Shown: positions 22,390 to 34,448 of the stretch, piece after piece
Position numbering within the stretch: the first letter of the stretch is position 1
Layout of the letters: each line of letters begins with the position of its first letter
NCBI GenBank assembly: GCA_025642065.1
Contig: JAODUP010000146.1
Coordinates: 106,001 to 170,000 of the forward strand
Length of the DNA stretch: 64,000 bases
From: Paralvinella palmiformis
Taxonomy: Eukaryota > Annelida > Polychaeta > Terebellida > Alvinellidae
Reading direction: 5' to 3'
Made by a program: the position numbers and the translations under genes
Notes under the pieces: model-generated
Databases searched by the model: none
What the model saw: only the letters and a program-made list of their open reading frames with translations
Told to the model about the DNA's origin: nothing

Positions 22390-25300
22390 ATGACAATCAC
22401 ATACACAGGAAGAGTGGCCAATGCCAGACTTGGCTCATTTTCCCGATTACTGTTCCATTGGAGGGGAAGCATCTACAAACTGATGTATAAAGAGATGGTG
22501 ATCTTCTGCATTTTATATGCAACATTGAGTCTCATATATAGACTTGCATTGACAGAGGACCATAAACGGTACAGAGTCTTGCTTGAGTATATGTAGTTAT
22601 TGTGCTGAACATTTACCTTTATTTTTCAAGAATTTAATTATTTTGAGCAAGGAAACTCTTATGCTGTTAAGTTAATAAAACTGTTATGTCATTTGCATAA
22701 AAGTATTCCTGATCTGTTCTTGCTATATTTTTTGGCAGGGTATTTGAGAGCATATCTCGGTATTGCAAGACATTCACTGATCTTATCCCAATGTCTTTCA
22801 TACTGGGATTCTATGTCTCAATTGTTGTTAAACGATGGTGGAGCCAGTACACTAAGATACCATGGCCAGACAGGTACCTTTGACTTGTATTCTTATCTAT
22901 ATATAATAAATGGGATTTAATCCCAAAATGTTTCTCTGTATTAAGGTAAGGTGTGGCATAAATCTATGATTGCAATAAAGTCTTTTTAGAGGTCACAGAT
23001 TTGACAGGTTTAACAGTACAGTTTTTCACTTTGCCTCTCAGGGTGTACAGTCATTTATGATAAAGTAAATATATTTGTTAATTGTGTTATAATCTGGTAA
23101 TAGTTATCTTCATTCTTTCATTAGGATCATGATGTACCTCTCAACTTGTGTAGAGGGAGATGATACTTACGGAAAACTTGTACGACGTACAATTGTACGC
23201 TATCTGACTCTGGGCAGTATTATCGTCTTCCAGTCTACAAGTGTTTGCGTCAAGAAGCGCTTTCCAACAATGGAGCACATAATTGAAGCAGGTGAGAATG
23301 GTTTTATTAAAAGTGCCCTCATTAAGCATGTTCTTTGCATGACAATACCCTTGTTTGGTCTTAGCAACATAATCTTTGCTGTGTGGGAAATATTAATAAA
23401 CTTCATTTACTATTCACAGTGAGAAGACTACACTTAACTGTTTATCAGTAGACACCTGAGAAGTACTTATATATATATATATATATATATATAATGTTTT
23501 CTTTCAGCATTACCCAATTTCTTGCACCAGGTTAAATATAAATAATAGTTGATTTTTTCACAGGCTTTACTTGTGTATATCAAATGAAATTCAGCGTTCT
23601 GTCTAAAAAAAACTGGTTATGCTTTATTTTTCAAAATTGTTTTAAATATTACTTACCAAGAAGTTTAACAATAAGCTTTGTAAACAATTTATAGTTTGGA
23701 AATATTGAAACCGCAGGAAATAGCTCCATTTACAACAACTAGATAATTTATGTAGATGATTTGCCTAGTTTCAGTTATTACAATCAATATGATAAACTGA
23801 TACTAAATAACAGAACTTTATGACAGACATGTTTAAAATAAGCCTTAAATGTCATAGTATAAAATGACTGGAACTAAAGAAATCTACTTCCTTCAAATAC
23901 ATTTATTAAATGGATATTCTCTTCAAATGATTCAGTTTTCCTAACTGCTGGCTCCAAGGTTTGCCAACATTTTTTCTGACTTAGATTTTTCTGAACTTTA
24001 TGATATCTTTGACTTTACAACAATACAGTCAACTATATAATCCTTGTCCATACTAAAGTCCTTTCATGTAGAAACTATACATTTCAATATATATATATAT
24101 ACATGAACGTTTTCCATAGCACAAGAAACCTAGATAGTGACCTTCTGTTAAATGAACTTAGCAATCCAATATAATTAGACATATATTTTTAGCTACATAG
24201 TACTAAATAAATTTAAGGTTTATACATTTTGTGACAGGCATATTATATCCAAATTAGAAGAATATACATTTTAATAACATATAGCAATAATCCCACAGTT
24301 GTTAAGATATATATCTACACATTTTGGTGAAGAATGCAATCAGGACAACAGTAGCATCACTTCCTGGCTACTTCCCTCTGCATCAGAACTCCCCACTGCT
24401 TTTTCAACTCTTCCAGGGTAATATCCTTATCTGATTTTGAAAGCTGCTACATGTTCCACAGAAAGACAACTGCACTCCCAGTACATCAAGTATAGATATA
24501 GTTTTGTCATGAAAATAATTTCTCTTTTCATCCCATCTCAGCAGATCCAGACACGTCTCTCTCAGAAAATGCTGTCCCCAAGAGTATTCACCAATTACTA
24601 TACATGCTTTTTTTTTGGTTTTATATATATTTTACCCCCACCAGCCTTCATGAGACAAGAAACAAAACACAAATTTAATAGCTAGTATAAACTTATATAT
24701 TTGTTAACAAATATAAAAGGGCTCTGGAGTAAGACAGTCCATCTATCTGGCCTCAAGTTAGCTTCAAACTTGCTTCAGATGAATGTGATCCTTCAAAATA
24801 GAATCAGACAACCCAACTCTCTTATCCCAAGTTGGCTGCTTCAAGCTTGGGACTGGTGTAAGTGATACAGGGCAGTAATCTACAACTTAAATAATCCTTC
24901 CTCGTGGTTGGTCCTGAGTAGATTACTCCAAATTTAGAAGTGGTGAATATAATGATATCGATGACTATCAGATTCCATAAACTTGCTTAACCCCATATCC
25001 TTAAATAGTGGCTCACAATCTAGTATGCTTACATAAAATGCTCTGACAGTCTCAAACCCACTGTAAATATTTAGCCTGATGTGTCACAGGCTTAGTATAA
25101 CTGTATCATGTATTTATTCAACATTATACAAATATGTCATAAACTAGCAAAATGTAGGAAACTACAGTGTCTGAGATGCAATACTTATTAAGTGAAATTG
25201 AACACATTTCCCTAGCTACAGCAAGACATATAAAATATTATGTGTGATAGTATGTTGTCTTAACTGTGCATGCTTGTGTGTGTGTGAATGCAAATATATA

Positions 25301-25525
25301 TGCCAGACATATATTCATATAATATTATTCAATATTATCCAATATTTGAATTGAGACTATTCACTGTGTTATAAGCAATTAATTTGAACTGCATGTACTA
25401 ACTACAATAATTAATTCTTTCACATAATACATTCTAACTACATTACCCTTAAAATATTTAACTAATAAATTATAACACCAATATTATATAAAATTTATAT
25501 ATTACCATGCGTTATCTATATGAAG

Positions 25526-25565
<40 letters not shown>

Positions 25566-28500
25566 GTGTTATTAAACTTATGTTTTATAATTTATTTTAA
25601 GTAATAACACTTAATCATTAATTTTGTTTTATCAATGACAGTTTTTAAATTTTATTTATCTACATTTATTAGCTATCTTGTCTTATACTTAAACAATTCA
25701 GATATTGCTATGTCATAAATATATCTGATACAACATATCTGAAATTTTGCTATTGGTTTGTTCATATTGGTAAGGAGGACTTAGAATTCTGATAAATGTT
25801 TCTATCCCATTATCTTTAAATCTCTTTCTTAAATTTAAACATATTCTGTTTCCATATTTCAGCTAGCCGTTGCTGAGTGGAGATAATTAGTTCCTAGATT
25901 AATGTTCTGTTGTTTTCAGTGTTAAAAATTCAAGAACGTGACTTCATTTCTATTCTCAGATGACAGCAAACAGTACGTGATTTGACAGGAAAGCTGATGG
26001 TGAACCAGTAGACCTGGCACATGACAAGAGCACTAGCTCAGCACGCTTTTCAAGAGTATTTTATCCATTGGCTGAAAGAGAGTATTTGGTTGCAAAACAA
26101 AAACCTTCAGTGGATTATACCACAGAATAAAGTTTCTCGTATTCTGGGCAGAGAATGGTTATGGTAATATGATTTTAACAATAGGTTGTCATAAGAGTAT
26201 AACAGATTCTTCCCTTCAACAGCTTCATGTAGTCAGTAACAATACTGTTATATGTTTGTATGTTGGTAATTTTTGCTTGTTAGCCAAGGTAAGTTCAGAC
26301 ATGACATGTTCAGCTTAGTTCAATCACTGAGACTAAGTTAAGATTTTTATTTGAAGTTTGTCCATAGTTCAGTGTGAGTTATGCTTGCACAAAATCAGCT
26401 ATGGCATGGTTTGCTGTGGTGCCAACATGTTCATTTCAATGGTTTGCAGAAATCAGTTTAACATAAAACCAGTGCGTTCCATCATTGACAGTTTGTCATT
26501 TCTTTGTTTGGTACAGGAGTGATTACACAACAAGAAGCTAAAGAGTTAGAAGAGGTAGACTCACCTCATGGGATATGGTGGATTCCCTTCCTCTGGATCT
26601 GTAACATCCTGAAAGATGCTAGACAGAAAGGAAGAATCTTGGACAACTTCCTTTTCAAAACATTATTAGATGTAAGCTCATTTCTATCTTGGTGTTGTCC
26701 TTTGTATAAAAGTAAGTAATATTCTTTATCCATTTCCCATGGATTTTGAACAGTTGGTTTGTTTTCATCATGTTGTGCCACTGAAATATGGTTTGCTGAA
26801 TTAATCATGCTAGGACATGTAACAAGACCAAAGGGTTGTAGTCAGGTCAAAAAAAATTGCAACAAAATGTTTTTTTGGCTTTAAGTGGTTCAGTTGATCA
26901 TGGACAATACCAGAAAAAAGTCTCCCAAAATGAGACTCTGGGAAGGTGGTAAATTTGCATAATTTCAAGATGGCGGCCCCCAAAATTTCAATGTACAGGA
27001 AACTTTTTTATGCTTCAATTTACACCCCATAAATATATTACAAACAGATAGAAACATAGTACCAATATACCAAATAAGCATATTTACAATGTCCTATGAT
27101 GTCACCATGACATCATGTATGTCGCGACACTGCACAGTTTGACAATTGAAATGAACCACTTTCAGTAGATTGTCTGGGGATGCAAAGCTGGCACACATCA
27201 CTGGCTGGAAATGGTTATTCTCACATTTCCAACCGCAGTCTGGTGCATTCAGATTGGTCTCATAAGCCAACTATGTCATGATTTGGTAATAACTTCTCAA
27301 GGAGTGGAATTTTGTTGCTGACGTAGATGGGGCAGCCGTTCTGGAGCTTGTTGCAGAAACAGCCTTGTGAATTGTGTGCTTCATTCCTTGCTAATTGGGG
27401 ACTTGTTGAGGAAAATACAATGAAAGCTCCCATAGGATGTTCACAGTTGGTGATATGTCAACGGGCATAGTTTGAAAAGCGATAATCAATTATGCTAACT
27501 TGCGCCATTTCTTTAACATTCAGGAGAGATACATTTTTCCTTGTGACCACATGGCTGCATTGTATCCCAGGTGTTGTTGCTGCTATCATACCTATGCCAT
27601 GAAAGGTTCCTTTTCCATTGATAGTTAAAATGTTATGATCGACATTGTCAGCTGCAAACATCCAGCAATGGTCCTCCTAACACATCTGATGTAACCATAT
27701 TTCTTTTAAAAGCTCTGTACCTCCGCATAGGATGAGCAAATCCCCATCGTGGATAATGTGTACACAATAAATCTGGACTTATACAGGTAGTGGAGTTGGG
27801 ATGCAAGTCCGATTTGCAATGGAGCCACAACAGCATGCAGCCGAACAGCTTGTACAATTGAATAACTGATGGACGCAGCTTTTCATATTTGTCCACACCA
27901 ACAAGCATGAAATTCAGCATGGACCGAAGGGACACTGGGAGGTAGTCCAGGTCGGGACATAGCTTAAGACTTTGCGAAGGCGGGTATTGATCAGTGACTG
28001 GTGGAACATTGGTCTTGATATCACTCTTCATCAACTTTGTGGCCATTTTGATGATTGCACGCTTCTAACTTTCCTTATCCCCACCTTGGGTGCTTTTGAA
28101 GTAATCACATAGTATTTTGGATGTTTTTTCTCTCATTATGACAATGTCATTAATGCCGTCTCCTTCAGCTACATATAATAAATCACCATAGTGCCATTTC
28201 AGTTTTTCCTTGGAGTATTGGTTCCCATATGGAGCAGAACCATCCTCAAGTAAATAGCCTCTCATTTTGCTCACAAGATCCGATATTGTCAACTGTTCTT
28301 CTTCATTTCTTTCTAGATATTCATACATTCTTTAAAAAAGCCTGCTGCTGGTCCTCATTCTTAAATCAACCCAATCTCTTTCGTTTTGCTGATGGTCCTG
28401 TTCTAAATTGCTCAGGGATGTCTCGCCCAGTTCTAAAGTTTGTGCCTACATTGTGTATGATAAATACAATCTGCAGCATGAAGATCATTCCCAAAATACT

Positions 28501-31500
28501 CAATTGGGCCCTTGACTGTAAATGCTCACTCATCTGCCCGATTTTCACAATGTCCTAATACAGTCTGAGGGAAAGAATCAGTTAGAACTTCACTAGCAGA
28601 CTCATCATGACCATAACTAACCATAACAACCTTTTGACCACAGATCAAGCAGTCTGTTTTATTATTTTAGGGACCCATGCTAACTCCAGCACTTCTCTAT
28701 TTATTATTGGTGAAACTGTTCCCTGACTTTGGTTTAGAGCATGTTTGATGTCTTTTGTATCTGTCCAGGTATTCCGATAAAGCTTATATACTCTTTATCC
28801 GGCTCATGGAACTACATCCTCCTGACATCACTTCCTACTTGATGCATTGATTGTATCAGCACCTTTCTGGAAGAGCTTAGAAATTTTCTGTTGTCATCGC
28901 CATCAAATTCTTTTTTGCAGATGGGGCAAACCTCCTCCTTGGCCTCAGTGTCACTTGCACTCATTTTAGGTGTGCTAGAAAGAAAATAACATTGACTTTA
29001 GCCCTAAAATAAAGGTAGTCTCTATCTATACACATATTGAGTCCAGATATATTAGCTTCTTGGTGGTTAAACATTACTGTAGAAAGTGAGAGATTAATGA
29101 ACAATAAACACCCCATATACTAATAGCCTGTGAAAAGAAGTACATATGGGGAATATAAGACATAATGTACCCACTTATAAAGTACTTATGATGTAATGTT
29201 TTTCCCTTTGGAACTTACCTGATGTTTTTATGATATTAACAGGTAGCTTATATTCACATTATATACACAGTGCTACTTGTAAACTTGTCATTTTGAAGTA
29301 AATTTATAGAAATTGGAAAGCATGGCTTAATCACTTTCTTTTGTTTTAATTAGAAATTTATAGATGGCAGCACTCACTGTATGGAAGGCTAAACAAACAT
29401 AAAAAAGCTTGACTTGCCTTTGCTTTCCAATGAACTCAGCAAAGGACATTCATTGCTTCATGAAATCGCATCATACTTCAGTATGAACAGAATGCAATAA
29501 TAAGACTAAGAAATCTGATTTATTACATAATGGTCAGTGACACTTACTCCCAAATATTCATGATATGACTTGGGGGGGGGTAATTATAAGGGGTACTATC
29601 GGTAGGAAAAATCAGTTTCTCTATTTGACGTGGACATCTGATGGTGAAGTGTGCATTAGGGTGGCGTCGTGACATACATGACATCATAGGACATAGAAAA
29701 TATGCTTATTTGGTATGTTGGTACTATGTTTCTATCTGTTTGTAATATATTTATGGGGTGTAAATTGAAGTAAATAAAAAAGTTTCCTGTACATTGAAAT
29801 TATGCAAATTTACCACCTTCCCAGGGTCCAATTTTGGGAGACTTTTAGCTCTGGTGGTGTCAGTGACCCAAAGAACTACTTAAAACCCAAAAACCTTTTG
29901 TTGCAATTATTTTGGGGTTAGGGCTTTATTTTTCATATATTGATATTGATGAACTTTTAACTGTTTTGATTTACTGCCAGTATAATATTCACAAGAAATG
30001 TGTAGAATGCAAATAGTAAAAATTAGCATTAGTGAAGTTTTGCTGTCCATACTTACCCAGAAGGTGCTCTAAAAGGATGCAGGAATCAGGAATTTATCCA
30101 CGCTCACATCTTACCCATATTCATGCTTCTCACAAAATCCTTGACATGCTGGACACAAATTCTTGTGTGCTCGTACCTGTAGCTAACGACAGTTATATCT
30201 GGGTACCCTCAACCTATGTGAATATGGCCGCCATCCGGTGATTTTTTAAATATACTGGGTGTGGCTTATTAAAATCTATTCTGATTAATCTAACTACTTG
30301 TTTAAATCCAACTCGCATACTAGTCAATATATTTTTCCTATGTTATGTTTATTGTAAACTCCTGTAGATTAATTTAGTTCTCTTTTAATACTACAACAAA
30401 ATAAACCCTTACTTTAATGTAAGAATTATTTGGCTGTTTACAGGAGGTTATGGCTTATCGTGGAAATCTTGGTGATCTATATGGTTATGACTGGATAAGT
30501 GTGCCCCTTGTCTACACACAAGTAAGATTTACAAGTTGTTTGTGTCTGTAATACGAAATTAACAAATTCAAGCCGACACGCTGTGTAGGTTCTTTTAATT
30601 ATGATCGCATTCTTTTTTTATCATTATTCTTTACCATAAGGTGACAACGCTGGCAGTTTACATATTTTTCTTGGGTGCACTGTTTGGCCAACAATTCTTG
30701 GATCCTACCAAAGGCTACCCTGGTCACAACGTTGATCTCTATGTTCCCTTCTTCACGGTTCTGCAGTTCTTCTTTTACATGGGCTGGTTAAAGGTATGTT
30801 CGTTACCTGAACTAAACAATAGTCTACTGATAAATGTACCATCATGCATTATTGCTTTTATCATGATGGATATCATTTCAAAACTTCCAAACTTGTTTTA
30901 TAGGTGGCAGAGCAACTGATTAACCCATTTGGTGAGGATGATGATGATTTTGAGATGAACTGGATCATTGACCGTAATCTTCAGGTGTCACTCCTCTCTG
31001 TCGATGAGCTACACAATTTCTATCCAAAACTGGAGAAGGATATTTACTTTGATGAACATGCACCAGAATTTTTGCCATATACTAAGTCATCCATCAGTAC
31101 CAAAATTGAGCCTCATATGGGTTCCACGGCTGATCTCAGGTGGGCAATGACAACATTTATTGATAACAAATATCTTGGTGGTAAAAGGATTATTTATCAG
31201 GTTCCAGGTCTCATCCACCATCTCTTTGCTGAATGGTTCATGTAGTTATCTTGAATATGAAACTGGTTGGATTAGATCAATTATACACATAAATATAGCC
31301 ATTGTGTCCCATTGTACAGACCTATACTGAGGGTGGGCAGGTTACAGTACAAAATATCTAAGGTAGTTAGCACTAACTAAAAGCTAAGGTCCTTGCTAGA
31401 ATCAAGATGTAAACCTATTATTCCACTAAATCAAATATGGTGGGAAACTTGTATTTTATCTCTTCCACCTTCTGTGGAAGATGATATTTGATCATGGTCT

Positions 31501-32360
31501 TACTAAGTTACTCACTTCATCTTTTGATTTGCAGTGTGTCAACAGAAGGAATGCGTACCATTAATCCAATGGAGACCATTCCAGAAGACATCCTGACAAG
31601 ATCCAATCGATACATAAATCACGTAACTGGCATAAATACACCATTCACAGTCAGTCCCCAGCCATCACCATCCAAACAAAAACGCTTCCAACAGAACCTA
31701 ACAATTGGTATGCGCTCCCCAAACAGCATCAGCAAAAGTACCATGGAAGGCTTACCTGTACGCAGTCAGTCGGGCAGATTCCACATCCAGCCTGCCAACC
31801 AGGCTCTAACATGCAAGGCACAAAGCTACATTGAACACTGGCTGCATCGTGCTGATAACAAGCAATCTGCCACCCTGCAGCCAGACACTCCCACAACTGA
31901 TGGATTGCTTTCAAGGCCATTGTCATTGTTTCAGTCTGTGACACATGATGATGGAAGCATGGTCTTTAGCATTGACATGGATGCTCCCAAAGAAACGAAG
32001 AGCGAAGTTGTACCATCACCAAGGCAAGAGCACATCAACTTCATCCCAGAGAAGCAAACAACTGACTGCCCAGTGAGAAGGCCTCACATACAAATGTCAT
32101 CAGAAGATGTGAGAACCACTGGCGAGCCAACTTCAGGTGTTCAAGCTAATTCTGCACAAGTTGCAGCCACTGACAACAGCCAGATTGGGGAGAAGCCTGC
32201 TGAATGTTCCAGCAGCGATGATGACAGGAGTCGACATACCTCATCATCAGATGGAAGTTTCTGTTATGGACAGAAGAATGGCAATGGCCTGGTGACAGTC
32301 AGTAGTCTGACACCACTACTCAGAGATATGGAAACCCAACTTCCAGTAAGTAATGCTTGA
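22390..32360 (+). CDS. Bestrophin, calcium-activated anion channel
   Basis: Bestrophins are pentameric Ca2+-gated chloride/bicarbonate channels, usually in the plasma membrane. Exons: 22390-22568, 22739-22873, 23125-23291, 26517-26671, 30444-30521, 30641-30793, 30904-31139 and 31535-32360. They total 1929 nt, giving 642 residues plus stop. The start [20 protein letters not shown] matches the invariant bestrophin N-terminus. The pore neck IPMSFILGF places Ile76, Phe80 and Phe84 at the same numbers as human BEST1. The calcium clasp FGEDDDDFE gives Glu300 and Asp301-304, again at human BEST1 numbering, followed by [13 protein letters not shown]. Membrane segments lie near residues 30-55, 75-92 and, from exon 6, in [13 protein letters not shown] and [13 protein letters not shown]. 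The long last exon encodes a low-complexity Ser/Thr/Pro-rich tail of about 275 residues with no recognised domain, typical of divergent bestrophin C-termini. Paralogue (BEST1-4 type) cannot be decided. A GTAAGT donor-like site just before the stop could permit an alternative 3' end. Confidence 0.95.
23468..23493. repeat. (TA)n microsatellite
   Basis: Perfect run in bestrophin intron 3. Confidence 0.9.
24357..24446 (-). pseudogene. Possible orphan C-terminal exon inside bestrophin intron 3
   Basis: On the minus strand a CATGTAG acceptor precedes an open 29-codon segment ([20 protein letters not shown] then LMQREVARK) and a TGA stop. The charged helical composition looks protein-like rather than random, but I find no upstream exons on the same strand and do not recognise the protein. 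It could be a 3' remnant of a retrocopy, or chance. Confidence 0.25.
25528..25561. repeat. (TA)n microsatellite
   Basis: Perfect run in bestrophin intron 3. Confidence 0.9.
26847..27128 (+). repeat. Left terminal inverted repeat of the long-TIR transposon
   Basis: About 280 bases, matching the reverse complement of 29661-29915 over most of its length with small indels. Outer end begins in an A-run before TTGCAAC. Confidence 0.85.
27131..28964 (-). pseudogene. Broken ORF of the long-TIR transposon (Cys-motif protein with DNVDHN motif)
   Basis: Reading the minus strand from ATG at 28964: an N-terminal segment with CPICKKEF (first Cys pair), a frameshifted segment with CLICGQKV (second Cys pair) and an [19 protein letters not shown] block. 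Next come NFRTGRDIP at about 28430-28400, an open block 28328-28065 ([13 protein letters not shown], ending QGGDKES), an open block 28046-27648, and [19 protein letters not shown] at about 27655-27600. Near the TIR (about 27250-27130) is a Cys/Trp-rich end containing [15 protein letters not shown]. Several stops and frame changes break it, so it is dead. The order of these blocks resembles a protein family I recall as dispersed in invertebrate genomes and annotated as uncharacterised; I cannot name it or confirm a catalytic core. No DDE or tyrosine-recombinase signature is visible. Confidence 0.7.
29661..29915 (-). repeat. Right terminal inverted repeat of the long-TIR transposon
   Basis: About 255 bases, inverted partner of 26847-27128; lacks the roughly 20-base AAGATGGCGG-containing segment of the left arm. 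Confidence 0.85.
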
Positions 32361-33119
32361 AGTAAAAGATGCACAGTTCACTTAACGTACTCACATTTCT
32401 TGATATGTTACCATAATTTTTTGTTAAGAGTGTTTAGCTCTGTGTATCTAACACCCAGTTTGTATTATCTTTACTGCCATATGCTGTACTCTGTGTGTTG
32501 TCAAATTGTTATTTATTGTAAGCATTTGTTGTAAATTTGTATAAAGATATATGCTTAATCTAACTGATCCACGTTTATGAAACGCTATCTCTACCAGGAA
32601 CAAATGTTCTGTTACAGTTACGCAAATGGTCTTTGATCTCATGTACCTTTCTGAAATGTTCGTGTTATGAATTTCAATTAATTACTTGTTTTCTTGGTCA
32701 CATTTCTAATATCCTTCATCTAGTCAACTATCATCATTCTTTATACCAATATGGTTTCACAAACATGAAAACAGTGCTTCATATGTGAAACATAGCTTTT
32801 ATTATGCTTAAGTTTTTATTATTTTGTTTTGTGTAATTGTTTATTATTACTGTATAGCATATGTTTACACGCATATAATTTATTTTTGTTATTATTAATT
32901 TTTATATTTTGGGAACAAAATTTATGTTAAAGAGTATTTACTGTTCATCATAACCAGAAATATGTTATCTCTAGTTAGGAAAATGGATTACTATGACATG
33001 TTATTTGTTTAATTTTGTTGCTATATAACTGATATAACCTGTGTCCTGTAATGTTTGCAATTTACATAATTATACTCTTAAACTTAATATCATATTTCAC
33101 ACAAAATTGATGGAGCAAA

Positions 33120-33155
33120 CCACTGGTTACCCCAACAACTTCTAGTAACCAGTGG
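33120..33155. repeat. Perfect 11-bp inverted repeat (hairpin) downstream of bestrophin
   Basis: CCACTGGTTAC (33120-33130) and GTAACCAGTGG (33145-33155) are exact inverses around a 14-base loop. It lies about 760 bases after the bestrophin stop, probably in its 3' UTR, where an RNA hairpin could form. Confidence 0.6.
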
Positions 33156-33833
33156 TGCATTTAAATGTTTTCCACTAAAAATTCAGTGGAATTTTACTTT
33201 TAGATGCACAACTTATAGTTTTCAGTATAACACAACTTTTTACACTACCTAAGATTATGAAATGCATTGGATGCAGCAATCAGTAAATGCTTAATAGGTT
33301 CTGTCTTATGTTATAAGTGTACTGTCACAGCATAAAATATTTCACATGTTAACTATATCATTGTATACTCATTACTGTTATGTGATTATGTCTCATTATA
33401 AACTTACGTTTACACTACAAAGCCTTTACATCGTTATATTTTGGTAACCAAAACGTATTCTTAATACAAGAACATGATTCTGTCAGATGGTAGCCGAGGG
33501 ATCTGTATATTTCCAGTAGTCTTAAAACATAACATCAGCTGTGACATAGTGCTAAATTTTCCATATATGCTTGTGACAAGTGGTTAAAAATGATTAGTGC
33601 AAAAATATTTCAATTCATTTCCAAAAACACAGTAACAAAAATGTGTATTTTCTAAAAGACACCCAAAGAGCCATGACATTAAATCTAGCTACTGTTCTAA
33701 AAAAGATTTTGTCAGCTTAATCAAGTTACACGTACTGAGTTTATTACAGGCAATTGATTTTAATGCCTGATATTAGGATTATTTTAAAAATTTTTTTAGA
33801 CATATGTCATAAAAACCTTTTAAACAGGATTTA

Positions 33834-33839
33834 AATAAA
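33834..33839 (+). terminator. Candidate polyadenylation signal of bestrophin
   Basis: AATAAA about 1.5 kb after the bestrophin stop, before the convergent CNOT2 gene. Another AATAAA is near 34194. Positional evidence only. Confidence 0.25.
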
Positions 33840-34448
33840 ATCCATATCTGGTCCTGATGAATATAATTTTAATATATGATAAACTCCTCATTCTATTTGC
33901 CGAGTGATGACTTTATTACACAATCATACACAAGATGCATAAATCTACACAGACGAATATCATGAATAATGAAATGAGGCAATGGAACACAGAATAATCA
34001 ATATGAATTTATAATGCTTACTAACAAATTTCAATTGATGGTTGGTTGCACATACTTGTACAAAATTCTGTATTAATCAGTTATTAATAACTAGAAAATG
34101 AAGCAAACCAGTTTTCAGCAAAATTCTCTGGTAAAGGAGCTTAAGTACACAAAGTTATCTTCGCTGTAAAGATTTTAGTTTTTGATCTATTGACAATAAA
34201 TGAAGCCAGCTGTCAAACCCTGTCATCATTGGTGATTACAAATTAACTGAATTGCATAAAAATCTGTGTTACAGATTAAAATTCTGTGCACCAAAGATGA
34301 ATAAATGATAGTTTCCTAATCACACACATACATACACACGCACACCATAAAAGAATGGCATGGAGAAATGCTGCCTTGGTTTCCCACAAAAATAGGGCCA
34401 AAGGACAATACATTTTCTTCTGACACTAAGATATTTACTGGTCGAGAA

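Larger units (their letters stand above)
26847..29915 (-). mobile_element. Long-TIR DNA transposon in bestrophin intron 4, family not named
   Basis: The two ends are long imperfect inverted repeats (26847-27128 and 29661-29915). Both read inward through TTGCAACAAAA, a TCTCCCAAAAT block, CTGGGAAGGTGGTAAATTTG, a stretch around CAGATAGAAACATAGTACCA and a TGACATCATG block. Between them lies a broken minus-strand gene. The element sits wholly within the intron between exons ending 26671 and starting 30444. I could not fix the target-site duplication because the outermost bases have diverged. The left arm has an extra segment (AAGATGGCGG) missing from the right arm, so the arms have evolved separately for some time. 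Confidence 0.85.
32361..34448. other. Convergent 3' region between bestrophin and CNOT2
   Basis: Two kilobases of AT-rich sequence that should include both 3' UTRs. It holds the 33120-33155 hairpin. TTTATT at 33912-33917 is a possible CNOT2 polyadenylation signal on the minus strand. I see no coding content. Confidence 0.4.

Noticed and set aside
31729..31944. 71-codon minus-strand frame
   Set aside because: It is antisense to the last bestrophin coding exon and has no independent content.
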